Of a DNA stretch of 10,918 bases, positions 1 through 5,115 are shown piece after piece. The translations under genes and the position numbers were made by a program. A model generated the notes under the pieces. That model did not search any database. It worked only from the letters and a program-made list of their open reading frames with translations, and was not told the origin of the DNA. The DNA comes from Gallionellales bacterium GWA2_60_18 (GTDB taxonomy: Bacteria > Pseudomonadota > Gammaproteobacteria > Burkholderiales > Gallionellaceae). How positions within the stretch are numbered: position 1 is the first letter of the stretch; each line of letters opens with the position of its first letter. The stretch spans positions 1-10,918 of the forward strand of contig MGWS01000034.1 of NCBI GenBank assembly GCA_001801105.1. The letters run 5' to 3'.

Positions 1-49
1 CCCATGAATAATTCGACTCCAGTACCTTTGGTCCGTTGTATCGGGTCAA

Positions 50-98
50 GTAAACGAGGGGACTATTGCGCGGGAAACCGTGGTCTGTCCCCGATTAC
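50..98. repeat. Imperfect inverted repeat near left edge, possible REP-like remnant
   Basis: The arms GTAA (50-53) plus GGGGAC (58-63) pair with GTCCCC (87-92) plus TTAC (95-98), leaving a loop of about 23 nt. The right arm contains a GGTCTGTCCCC string. From memory, such strings occur beside REP-associated Y1 (TnpA-REP) transposase genes in proteobacteria, but no transposase is visible here. Just after it (104-119) the 8-mer GATTCACG occurs twice in tandem, the second copy ending in A. No gene is apparent in 1-138. Confidence 0.35.
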
Positions 99-138
99 GC
101 ATCGATTCACGATTCACGAGAAAAACGACCGCAGCACT

Positions 139-600
139 TCAAATCGTTATTCCTTTTTCTCTCAGAAAATTAATCTCATCTGAATTTAACTGATGTCCCA
201 TGCTATATTTTTCCAATAGCTGTTTTTCCTTCTTATGCTCAGCCTTTTCCCTTGCCAATCTCTCTTCCTGCAACTCCTTAAGAGTTTCAGATTCATTCGG
301 CTCTGCTTTGTATTCAGGAAGATCCGATCGACAATGTTTACAAATTTTGGCCTCAATTCTTACAGTTTCAGCACAAAATGGGCACTTGCGAGTATCAGGA
401 CTATCGAGAGGATTTAGAATGAATGCATCAGTAGGCTTTGCTTGCTCCTTGTCGGCTTTTGGAACGAAACAAATAATCAGGACTCCGATGAAACCCAAAA
501 GAGTCCCCAAAATCACACCCAAAGGCGTGCGATTTTTCATTGCTCCGATTGCCCCCGCAAGAATGGCGCAAACAATCCAGATGAGTACTATGGCTTCCAT
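139..600 (-). CDS. Small membrane protein with C-terminal zinc ribbon (unknown function)
   Basis: This 153-residue protein has two predicted N-terminal membrane helices (about residues 3-21 and 27-46). A CPFC...CKHC zinc ribbon follows, with Cys at 73, 76, 87 and 90. A highly charged Glu/Lys-rich helix, probably a coiled coil, spans about 104-131, and the end is short and polar. The ribbon would face the cytoplasm if the hairpin model is right. An AAAGGAAA ribosome-binding site lies about 7 nt before the ATG. The gene is visibly AT-richer than the signalling genes to the right, which suggests acquisition by transfer. It lies directly downstream of the attC-like site on the same strand, as the next cassette in an integron array would, but its own 3' end shows no convincing attC. 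Zinc-ribbon membrane proteins of this layout are common and mostly uncharacterised, so no function is assigned. Confidence 0.75.
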   Translation of the reverse strand: MEAIVLIWIVCAILAGAIGAMKNRTPLGVILGTLLGFIGVLIICFVPKADKEQAKPTDAFILNPLDSPDTRKCPFCAETVRIEAKICKHCRSDLPEYKAEPNESETLKELQEERLAREKAEHKKEKQLLEKYSMGHQLNSDEINFLREKGITI

Positions 601-652
601 TTTGGCTTTCCTTTCGTGTGTGGTTTGGTTGTTCGTGTGACGAGCGATAGAT

Positions 653-717
653 GCTCAACGTAACATTAACCGGCCCCGCACTTTTACGGAGTCCGGGTTG
701 AATGACGGTTGTTATGC
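653..717 (-). other. attC-like integron recombination site
   Basis: Read on the minus strand, the site starts with GCATAAC (R'', 711-717, one mismatch to RYYYAAC) and ends with GTTGAGC (R', 653-659, an exact GTTRRRY). Between them is an imperfect inverted repeat. CATTAACCGG (665-674 on the plus strand) pairs with CCGGGTTGAATG if two G residues are left unpaired, and CCCCG (675-679) pairs with CGGAG, giving an 8-nt terminal loop. The two unpaired bases lie on the R'' arm of the recombining strand, where extrahelical bases of real attC sites are found. The 65-bp length is in the usual range. The TAA stop of the 197-aa gene lies within R'', as is common for gene cassettes. No integrase or attI is in the window. 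Confidence 0.6.
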
Positions 718-1305
718 GCCTTCAGTATTTGACCGGAGGCTTTCCCAAAACTTGGCATTTTCTTCCGCCCGGCGATTCCGAAGTTCATCAATAACCGACT
801 GCTGCTCCTTGAGGTACTCAAGGACGCTCCATTCACTGAACTCTCTTTGCGGCATCGCGGCTAGGCTCCGTATTTCAGACGCAAGAGAATAAGCCTTTAG
901 GCCCACTTTCGCGTATTGATACTGCCGCTCCTCAAATGCCTCCGCATAATCAGGAGGTGTGGCGTGTTCCGATGCCCCGTCAATCTTTGCGTTGGCTATT
1001 TCTATTTCTCTCGGAAACTGTACAAGCGCATGCATGATTTTCGTCGGGAGAAGTTTGAACTCTTCATTATGTGGGTCAATCTCTAGTTTTGGCTGTTCAA
1101 TCTGTGTGACGTGATATCCATCTTTGTTTGGCTGACCACGGTACAGGCCATCATCGCCAACCACTGCCGCGCAGCCATCCACATATCTCTCCAACGAGAC
1201 TGCCAAATGAGAGCAAAGATACTGAATGTCTTTTTTATTTTTTTCACGATGCCCCCGAACTTCTCTCAAGAGGTCTATGAGCCATATCAGAATTTTCTCG
1301 ATCAT
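712..1305 (-). CDS. Hypothetical 197-aa protein, possible integron cassette gene
   Basis: I do not recognise this family. The protein starts with an amphipathic, Leu/Ile-rich helix (residues 1-16) followed by a basic stretch (Arg/Lys/His, 17-25). This could be a membrane anchor or peripheral membrane helix. The rest is soluble and mostly helical, with a Glu/Arg-rich, probably coiled-coil end (about 155-190). There is no signal peptide or recognisable catalytic motif. A strong AAGGAG ribosome-binding site 5 nt before the ATG supports the start at 1305. The TAA stop is embedded in the attC-like site, so this looks like the coding part of a gene cassette. The upstream boundary is obscured by the repeat units at 1331-1430. 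Confidence 0.75.
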   Translation of the reverse strand: MIEKILIWLIDLLREVRGHREKNKKDIQYLCSHLAVSLERYVDGCAAVVGDDGLYRGQPNKDGYHVTQIEQPKLEIDPHNEEFKLLPTKIMHALVQFPREIEIANAKIDGASEHATPPDYAEAFEERQYQYAKVGLKAYSLASEIRSLAAMPQREFSEWSVLEYLKEQQSVIDELRNRRAEENAKFWESLRSNTEGA

Positions 1306-1330
1306 GACGCTCCTTCGATTTCGTCAAGCA

Positions 1331-1380
1331 GGGTCACGAATTAAAGGCTCCAAGCTCGAGTTATTTTTCCCGAATTAAAC
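1331..1380. repeat. Intergenic repeat unit A (tandem with B)
   Basis: This unit begins with GGGTCA (1331-1336) and contains the core AATTAAAGG-YTCCAAGCYYGAGTTATTTTTC (1339-1369). It is followed head-to-tail by unit B with a period of 50 bp. The core is an imperfect palindrome around AGCT, with CTC on one side and GAG on the other. The unit lies upstream of the 197-aa gene and downstream of KTSC copy 1. No coding capacity is seen. Confidence 0.7.
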
Positions 1381-1430
1381 GGGTCAGAGAAAATTAAAGG
1401 TTCCAAGCTTGAGTTATTTTTCCGGAAGAT
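1381..1430. repeat. Intergenic repeat unit B
   Basis: This is the second tandem unit, again starting with GGGTCA. Its core at 1392-1422 differs from unit A at a few positions and is centred on AAGCTT. The palindromic centre keeps its symmetry although the sequence has drifted. That fits a REP-like hairpin element better than simple coding decay. Confidence 0.7.
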
Positions 1431-1469
1431 GACCGGTCGGATTATCAATTAACCGGCTCAGCATCGCAA

Positions 1470-1745
1470 TCATTTCTGCCCAAACAACTCATCCAACGGA
1501 TTCTTCCCCGCAGGCACGCTTCCTGAAACCTTCTTCGCGCTGAATTCCTCTTCGATGTTGTCGCGATAAAAACTCCATGCCGCACCGGAGCTGCTGAGGC
1601 GGCGCCAGATGTCTTCGCCGACGCCGCTGTATTGCAGCGTGTCGCCGTTGTCGAGCTGTACTTGCAGGATGCGCGCCCGCGCGTCGTAGCCGATGGCGCG
1701 CAGTTTGCCGGAGTTGATCTTTTTCATTTCCATCGCATTGGGCAT
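1470..1745 (-). CDS. KTSC domain protein, copy 1
   Basis: This 91-residue protein is almost entirely one KTSC domain (the short domain also found at the C-terminus of some lysyl-tRNA synthetases). The domain is visible from residue 7 onward: INSGKLRAIGYD, then a DNGDTLQYSGV strand, then a W-x-x-L helix, SSGAAWSFYRDNI and a Gly/Pro-rich tail ending LFGQK. The molecular role is unknown. I chose the ATG at 1745 because upstream in-frame codons only translate the Bro-N tail in another frame, and because both copies share this start. It differs from copy 2 at 7 of 91 positions, all substitutions and mostly conservative, so the gene has been kept open since duplication. No obvious strong ribosome-binding site is seen, and without the Bro-N gene upstream it may depend on readthrough from hicBA. 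Confidence 0.75.
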   Translation of the reverse strand: MPNAMEMKKINSGKLRAIGYDARARILQVQLDNGDTLQYSGVGEDIWRRLSSSGAAWSFYRDNIEEEFSAKKVSGSVPAGKNPLDELFGQK

Positions 1746-1764
1746 GGCAGCTTCGCGCTCATTT

Positions 1765-1803
1765 TCATTTCTTTCCAATAACCTTGCGCTGGCCTGGAGG
1801 CGG
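1765..1803 (-). pseudogene. 3' remnant of a Bro-N/DinD-like gene
   Basis: In the frame that ends with TGA at 1765, the last codons read PPPGQRKVIGKK. This matches the end of the intact Bro-N gene at 3148-3987, which reads LPPGKRKAIGKK. Upstream of 1803 all similarity is lost. The fragment cannot be functional; it marks the edge of the duplicated block. Confidence 0.75.
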
Positions 1804-1840
1804 AATGCGGTCAATATGCCGAAAGGCCTGGATACTCAGG

Positions 1841-2053
1841 TTACAAGTCATTCGGTGATAGGCCGGTATGCTTTGCAACGCGCGCCAGCATTTTTGGGCC
1901 GATTTCGTCGCTATCATGGAAGGCGAAAACGAAATCAGGCCAGCCATCACGGGAAAGTGTTTTGTGTGAACCGGATTGTCGTTTGACCTGCCAACCAAGC
2001 CGAAGCAGCGCCGCGAGAAGACGCTTGGCTTTGACCGATGGCCACTGGCTCAT
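1841..2053 (-). CDS. hicA: HicA-family toxin (mRNA interferase)
   Basis: This 70-residue protein has the HicA double-stranded-RNA-binding-like fold signature. A basic N-terminal helix (SVKAKRLLAALLRLGW) is followed by a strand and the GSH motif, with His30 as the expected catalytic residue for ribosome-associated mRNA cleavage. A C-terminal helix of the RVAKHTGLS type closes the fold. The length is normal for the family. The start codon overlaps the antitoxin stop codon (ATGA at 2050-2053), so translation is coupled to hicB. The operon order antitoxin-then-toxin is less common than the E. coli hicA-hicB order but well known. Nothing in the sequence suggests inactivation. Confidence 0.88.
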   Translation of the reverse strand: MSQWPSVKAKRLLAALLRLGWQVKRQSGSHKTLSRDGWPDFVFAFHDSDEIGPKMLARVAKHTGLSPNDL

Positions 2054-2259
2054 GCGGCAATCGGAATGGAAAGGTTTATGGAGAAGGGGCGGCTCTCGCT
2101 GTGTTCGAGCCGTTCAGCGATTACGCGGAGGGCGAGAACCTCTGCCTTGGACACCGCCTCCAGAGAGGTTGCGCCGTAAGCAAGAACACCTGGCAATTCC
2201 AGGACTTCCGCCAGCCAACGCCCGTCTGATTCTTGTTCCTGCTCGATAGTAAAGTTCAT
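2050..2259 (-). CDS. hicB: HicB-family antitoxin
   Basis: This 69-residue protein shows the partial RNase H-like HicB fold: an N-terminal strand, DGRWLAEVLELPGVLAYG, then a helix with TSLEAVSKAEVLALRVIAERL. By family knowledge it binds HicA and blocks its active site. It is short and has no recognisable C-terminal DNA-binding helix-turn-helix or ribbon-helix-helix, so autoregulation may rest on the complex or on other factors. A very good AGGAGG ribosome-binding site sits 5 nt before the ATG, which would favour antitoxin over toxin synthesis. A TAGAAT box (2294-2299, minus strand) could be the -10 element, but no good -35 is visible. Confidence 0.85.
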   Translation of the reverse strand: MNFTIEQEQESDGRWLAEVLELPGVLAYGATSLEAVSKAEVLALRVIAERLEHSESRPFSINLSIPIAA

Positions 2260-2309
2260 CTTGCCCTCCTGCTCAATTTACACGTGCTGGTTGATTCTAC
2301 TCCGAAATA

Positions 2310-2340
2310 AATTAAAGGTTCCAGGCCCGAGTTATTTTTC
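2310..2340. repeat. Intergenic repeat unit C
   Basis: This is a third copy of the core found at 1339-1369 and 1392-1422, in the same orientation but without the GGGTCA lead. Its centre has changed to GGCC and remains symmetric. It sits between the DUF3617 gene and hicB. Together with units A/B it flanks the segment containing KTSC copy 1 and hicBA as direct repeats. Confidence 0.7.
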
Positions 2341-2350
2341 TCTCGCGGTT

Positions 2351-2782
2351 CTATTGGGCTTTCGACGAATCACAGGCCGGGCCAACGCGCTTGCCACGGT
2401 AGTTGGTGGTCATGTTCATCTTTTCTCCGCCAGATACACCGGATATTTGCATTTTGCCCTGATAGCTGTTTGGTGTGCTGGTGATTTCGCCGGTTCCGGT
2501 CATCACTTCGCCATCATGGTTGCAACGCATCTTCCACGAGGATTTGTTGCCGGATATTTTGACATCGCTCATCTGGCAGTCTTTGTCTTGCGAGGTTTTT
2601 CTCGGGTCGTTTTCTCCGCCTTTGGGGATGCATACTTTTATCGTGGTGGCCGGCATCGCGAACGGCATGCCTGCCATTTCCATCCTGGAGGTCACTTCCC
2701 ACCATTCGCCCGGTGCGCTGTAAGCGGTTGCGGAGAATGCGCTGCAGAGCAGGGCGATACTGATCGTCGATATACTTTTCAT
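2351..2782 (-). CDS. DUF3617-type secreted (periplasmic) protein
   Basis: This 143-residue protein has a typical Sec signal peptide: basic MK start, hydrophobic residues 4-21, and likely cleavage after the SA at 22-23. The mature part shows the DUF3617 pattern: G-E-WWEVTSRMEMAGMP near the start, ICxP-like CIPKG, CNHDGEVMTGTGEI and a late QISG...MNM strand. Mature cysteines at 51, 69, 87 and 137 could form two disulfides, as expected in the periplasm. The function of the family is unknown. I chose the ATG at 2782 because it starts the signal peptide and is preceded by AGGGAG 5-6 nt upstream. The longer in-frame extension to 3007 runs over the KTSC gene and is not real. It lies 70 bp downstream of KTSC copy 2. 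Confidence 0.85.
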   Translation of the reverse strand: MKSISTISIALLCSAFSATAYSAPGEWWEVTSRMEMAGMPFAMPATTIKVCIPKGGENDPRKTSQDKDCQMSDVKISGNKSSWKMRCNHDGEVMTGTGEITSTPNSYQGKMQISGVSGGEKMNMTTNYRGKRVGPACDSSKAQ

Positions 2783-2819
2783 GATGTCTCCCTTGTGCCG
2801 GTTGAAATGTAAATTAAAC

Positions 2820-2840
2820 GGAATCAAACGAATCAAACGC
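2820..2840. repeat. Short tandem direct repeat
   Basis: The unit GAATCAAAC occurs twice in direct tandem with a one-base spacer (2821-2829, 2831-2839), immediately next to the left edge of duplicated block copy 2. It may be replication slippage at a breakpoint. Confidence 0.5.
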
Positions 2841-2841
2841 G

Positions 2842-3184
2842 TCAGCATCGAATCACTTCTGCCCAAACAAATCATCCAGCGGATTCTTCCCCGCAGGCGC
2901 GCTTCCCGAAACCTTCTGCGCCGTGAATTCCTCTTCGATGTTGTCCCGATAAAAGCTCCATGCCGCGCCGGAGCTGCTGAGGCGGCGCCAGAGGTCTTCG
3001 CCGACACCGCTGTATTGCAGCGTGTCGCCGTTGTCGAGCCGGACTTGCAGGGTGCGCGCCCGCGCGTCGTAGCCGATGGCGCGCAGTTTGCCGGAGTTGA
3101 TCTTTTTCATTTCCATCGCATTGGGCATGGCAGCTTCGCGCTCATTTTCATTTCTTTCCAATAGCCTTGCGCTTGCCCGGCGGT
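2842..3184 (-). repeat. Duplicated block copy 2 (Bro-N tail plus KTSC gene)
   Basis: This is the partner of 1458-1803. Here the Bro-N gene is complete, so this is the likely source copy. Similarity ends near 3184 inside the Bro-N coding region on one side and at TCAGCATCG beyond the KTSC stop on the other. Confidence 0.85.
2853..3128 (-). CDS. KTSC domain protein, copy 2
   Basis: This is the 91-residue KTSC-domain protein paired with the Bro-N gene. The ATG at 3128 lies 19 nt after the Bro-N stop codon (TGA 3148-3150), so the two form a short operon. The purine-rich end of the Bro-N gene (GGAAAG) is near enough to help ribosomes restart. Seven residues differ from copy 1 (for example Thr for Ile, Arg for Gln, Ala for Val), and the KTSC core residues are the same. 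In-frame sequence further upstream to 3263 runs antiparallel in reading to the Bro-N codons and is not counted as coding. Function unknown; the operon suggests it works with, or is regulated together with, the Bro-N protein. Confidence 0.78.
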   Translation of the reverse strand: MPNAMEMKKINSGKLRAIGYDARARTLQVRLDNGDTLQYSGVGEDLWRRLSSSGAAWSFYRDNIEEEFTAQKVSGSAPAGKNPLDDLFGQK

Positions 3185-3987
3185 AGAAAACTCTCACTAC
3201 CCACGACTTTCTTTCCCGTCTTCGCTTCCAGTTCCAGCCGCGCTTTTTTGGCGATGCCGCCACCTGTCTTGGCCGCGTCTTCGTTCTCGGCCATGCCCGT
3301 GGCTTCGACGCTTTCGGCGATCTGGCGGGTGGATAGCTCGGCCAGCGCGGTGAAGATGAGTTCCGCTTCGCTCATGTGGTCGCGCAGGTTATGGGTTTGC
3401 AGGCCTTTCATGTCTTTGTGTTGCTTGACGCTTACACCTGTCCATTCCTGATGGATGATGTTGGTGAGGATGGCGAATTCTTCGCCTTGCTGGATGTCGT
3501 GGTTTGCCCAGTAGTCGGTGAGTTTGTTGCGCGTTTCCTGTCCGGTCATGCGCTGTTGTATCCACTTTTCGCTGCGCCCGTGTTGTTGCCATGTGGCGCG
3601 GGCGCGATCCAGCGAGAGGGCGGGGTCGGCCATTTCCTGCATGCGTTCGTAACCGACCTTTGCCAGCCAGAGTTTGATCGGTTCGGCTTTGGGGCTGGGG
3701 ACAGATTGCACCAGTCGCAACAGGGTTTCGGCGGTGGCGACATCGGTGAGGCGTTGCTTGCCGTCTTCGGCGGTCATTTTCAACTGGTGACAATTTGTCA
3801 CCAGTTGACTGCCTTCCTTGCCCAGCCGCTCTTTCAGCTTGTTCCAGTATTTGCGCGCGGTCTGATAATCCGTTTGCTGGGTGAGCACTTGCACGATGTC
3901 CACCACGGAGAACCACCATGTTTCGGTGTCTTCGTTATAGATTCGGCGAATCTGGTGTTCTTCAAAGAAGGCGGGTTGGGCTTTCAT
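3148..3987 (-). CDS. Bro-N domain protein, DinD/phage antirepressor-like
   Basis: This 279-residue protein has an N-terminal Bro-N domain (about residues 10-110), with WWFSVVDIVQVLTQQTDYQTARKYW near the start as in phage antirepressors. The C-terminal region (about 160-265) has the layout of E. coli DinD: LTNIIHQEWTG, then a K-GLQTHNLRDHMSEAEL stretch, a helical TARQIAES-like segment, and a GG-IAKKAR-ELEAKTGKKV ending. Bro-N domains bind DNA, and DinD is an SOS-induced protein that inhibits RecA filaments; whether this protein does either is unknown. The length is close to DinD (274 residues), but the N-terminus is more antirepressor-like, so I do not use the dinD symbol. Only a weak AAAGG ribosome-binding site is seen. 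No LexA box is obvious upstream. A long palindrome lies inside the gene (3780-3808). Confidence 0.82.
   Translation of the reverse strand: MKAQPAFFEEHQIRRIYNEDTETWWFSVVDIVQVLTQQTDYQTARKYWNKLKERLGKEGSQLVTNCHQLKMTAEDGKQRLTDVATAETLLRLVQSVPSPKAEPIKLWLAKVGYERMQEMADPALSLDRARATWQQHGRSEKWIQQRMTGQETRNKLTDYWANHDIQQGEEFAILTNIIHQEWTGVSVKQHKDMKGLQTHNLRDHMSEAELIFTALAELSTRQIAESVEATGMAENEDAAKTGGGIAKKARLELEAKTGKKVVGSESFLPPGKRKAIGKK
3780..3808. repeat. 29-bp near-perfect palindrome inside the Bro-N gene
   Basis: Thirteen-base arms (3780-3792 and 3796-3808) are exactly complementary around the spacer ATT. The outer part reads TCAACTGGTGACA. The element falls within codons for QLVTNCHQL (residues 61-69), so both strands encode nearly the same peptide there. 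It could be an operator for self-regulation, an RNA hairpin in the message, or a by-product of a conserved peptide. Similar LVTNCHQLK peptides recur in this family as far as I recall. Confidence 0.8.
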
Positions 3988-4005
3988 TTAGATTGAACCT
4001 TTGCT

Positions 4006-4140
4006 GAACAAGTGGTGCTGTCGGCGCTGCTGCCCGCACGTGCGGGCAGTGATCCTTGCGCCAGCTCCTGTTCTGGGGATTCCGCCGTGAGCCTCGCGTC
4101 GTGCATGCGGTGCGATGTGCGTGGGGCGGATGTGCAAGGT
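4006..4140 (-). promoter_or_regulatory. Structured 5' leader of the Bro-N gene (copy 1 of a repeated element)
   Basis: From the predicted start of transcription to near the Bro-N ATG, the minus strand matches the leader at 10289-10418. On the RNA, GAACAGG (4073-4067) can pair with CUUGUUC (4012-4006), including one G-U pair. Inside this, GGCGC (4062-4058) pairs with GCGCC (4027-4023), and a 20-nt palindrome CTGCCCGCACGTGCGGGCAG (4030-4049) makes an 8-bp hairpin with a 4-nt loop. There is no U-tract after it, so it is not an intrinsic terminator. No known riboswitch class is recognised. Together with the promoter below it fills most of the 305-bp gap between the Bro-N gene and djlA. Confidence 0.55.
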
Positions 4141-4146
4141 GGGCAG

Positions 4147-4176
4147 ACTTTAGGGGAGGCGGGCGGGGGATGTCAA
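4147..4176 (-). promoter_or_regulatory. Sigma-70-type promoter for the Bro-N/KTSC operon
   Basis: On the minus strand an exact TTGACA (4176-4171) and TAAAGT (4152-4147, 4 of 6 to consensus) are separated by 18 bp of C-rich spacer. Transcription would start near 4140, leaving a leader of about 150 nt before the Bro-N ATG. The same boxes occur upstream of the kinase operon at 10425-10453, and the distance from the -10 box to the first leader stem is the same in both, which supports them as functional units. Confidence 0.6.
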
Positions 4177-4257
4177 TGCCGCTGCGATAGGTTTGGCTGC
4201 GCGTGCTCGGTCGATGAGGCCGCTCGCGTTGGCGGGCGGGGAGATTATCGGCGCGGG

Positions 4258-4263
4258 TATAAT
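4258..4263 (+). promoter_or_regulatory. Probable -10 element for djlA
   Basis: A perfect TATAAT preceded by a GGG lies 30 bp before the djlA start codon. A -35 at 17 bp spacing is poor (G-rich), so the promoter may depend on an activator or extended contacts. The djlA leader would be only about 20 nt. Confidence 0.5.
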
Positions 4264-4292
4264 GTGCGTCATTTTCCCGCGTTGGAGTCATC

Positions 4293-5066
4293 TTGTTCAA
4301 GATCATTGGTGTCGTTGCTGGCTACTACTTTTTCGGGCTCTTCGGGGCGTTGTTCGGCCTGTTCGTCGGGTCGTTCATCGATCGCGTGCGGGCGTATGGC
4401 TCGGGCGGGATGAACCCGTTGCAGAATGCGTTGCGTCAGGCCGTTTTCATCGAGACGGTGTTCATTCTGATGGGCAAGCTGGCCAAGGCCGACGGGCAAG
4501 TTTCACAGGACGAGATCGCGCATGCCGAGCAATTCATGCAGAAGCTGGGCATGACTGCGCAGCATCGCCAGCAGGCGATCGCGTGGTTCAAGCAAGGCGC
4601 CGATGCGGCATTCGATATCGAGCCGACGCTGATGCGCTTCATGGCGGTATGCGGGCACACGAAGAATCTGAAGGAGGTGTTGCTGGCCTATCTGATCGTG
4701 ATGGCGCTGGCGGACGGGCAATACCATCCGGCTGAAGAGGCATTGCTTACCGATATCGCCGGTCGTCTGGGTTATGGCCCGGTCGCGTTCAGGCAGATGC
4801 TGGATATGGTGCGGAACCAGTCCCACTTCGCCGGGGCGCAAGCCAATGCCGAGACGGCGCTGGACGATGCTTACAAGGCTTTGGGCGTGACCAAGGACAG
4901 CAGCGACGCCGAGATCAAGCGCGCCTACCGCAAGCTGATGAGCCAGTATCACCCGGACAAGTTGATGGGGCAGGGCGTGCCGGAAGACATGATTGCCATG
5001 GCGACCGAACAGGCCAAGGATATCCAACTGGCGCATGACCTGATCAAGAAGAGCCGGAATATTTAA
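4293..5066 (+). CDS. djlA: DjlA, membrane-anchored DnaJ-like co-chaperone
   Basis: This 257-residue protein has the full DjlA layout. An N-terminal membrane segment (about 3-29) is rich in Gly/Phe with GxxxG-like spacing (GLFGALFGLFVG), which in E. coli DjlA mediates dimerisation. A TerB-like helical domain with LAKADGQVSQDE (about 50-170) follows. The C-terminal J domain (about 189-255) carries the HPD motif at 220-222, which stimulates the DnaK ATPase. The J domain faces the cytoplasm. E. coli DjlA has 271 residues. The start is a TTG, supported by TTGGAG 5 nt upstream and by the membrane segment that begins at once; no in-frame ATG fits. It is the only plus-strand gene here and converges with the response regulator gene, with 49 bp between the stops. 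Confidence 0.93.
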   Translation: MFKIIGVVAGYYFFGLFGALFGLFVGSFIDRVRAYGSGGMNPLQNALRQAVFIETVFILMGKLAKADGQVSQDEIAHAEQFMQKLGMTAQHRQQAIAWFKQGADAAFDIEPTLMRFMAVCGHTKNLKEVLLAYLIVMALADGQYHPAEEALLTDIAGRLGYGPVAFRQMLDMVRNQSHFAGAQANAETALDDAYKALGVTKDSSDAEIKRAYRKLMSQYHPDKLMGQGVPEDMIAMATEQAKDIQLAHDLIKKSRNI

Positions 5067-5115
5067 GAATACCTCTGAAATCCATTAACCCTGAACCCCC
5101 TCCAAATCCCGCTTG

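Larger units (their letters stand above)
1458..1803 (-). repeat. Duplicated block copy 1 (Bro-N tail plus KTSC gene)
   Basis: This stretch is a near copy of 2842-3184. Similarity starts at TCAGCATCG just beyond the KTSC stop codon and runs through the whole KTSC gene. It continues past its start into the last codons of the Bro-N/DinD-like gene, then stops abruptly near 1803. The right breakpoint therefore lies inside what was once a Bro-N gene. The duplicated length is about 345 bp. Confidence 0.85.

Noticed and set aside
1331..2340. CRISPR array from the 31-bp repeats
   Set aside because: There are only three diverged copies, one 900 bp away, with no regular spacers and no cas genes.
2783..3007. 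Longer N-terminus of the DUF3617 protein (218 residues)
   Set aside because: The extension runs over the KTSC gene in another frame and would bury the signal peptide. The ATG at 2782 has a good ribosome-binding site.
3129..3263. Longer N-terminus of KTSC copy 2
   Set aside because: It overlaps the Bro-N gene in another frame, and the resulting Arg/Lys/Trp-rich peptide is not shared with copy 1 beyond the duplicated block.
3148..3987. True dinD with LexA control
   Set aside because: The C-terminal half resembles DinD, but the N-terminus is closer to phage antirepressors and no CTG-N10-CAG LexA box of good quality was seen upstream.
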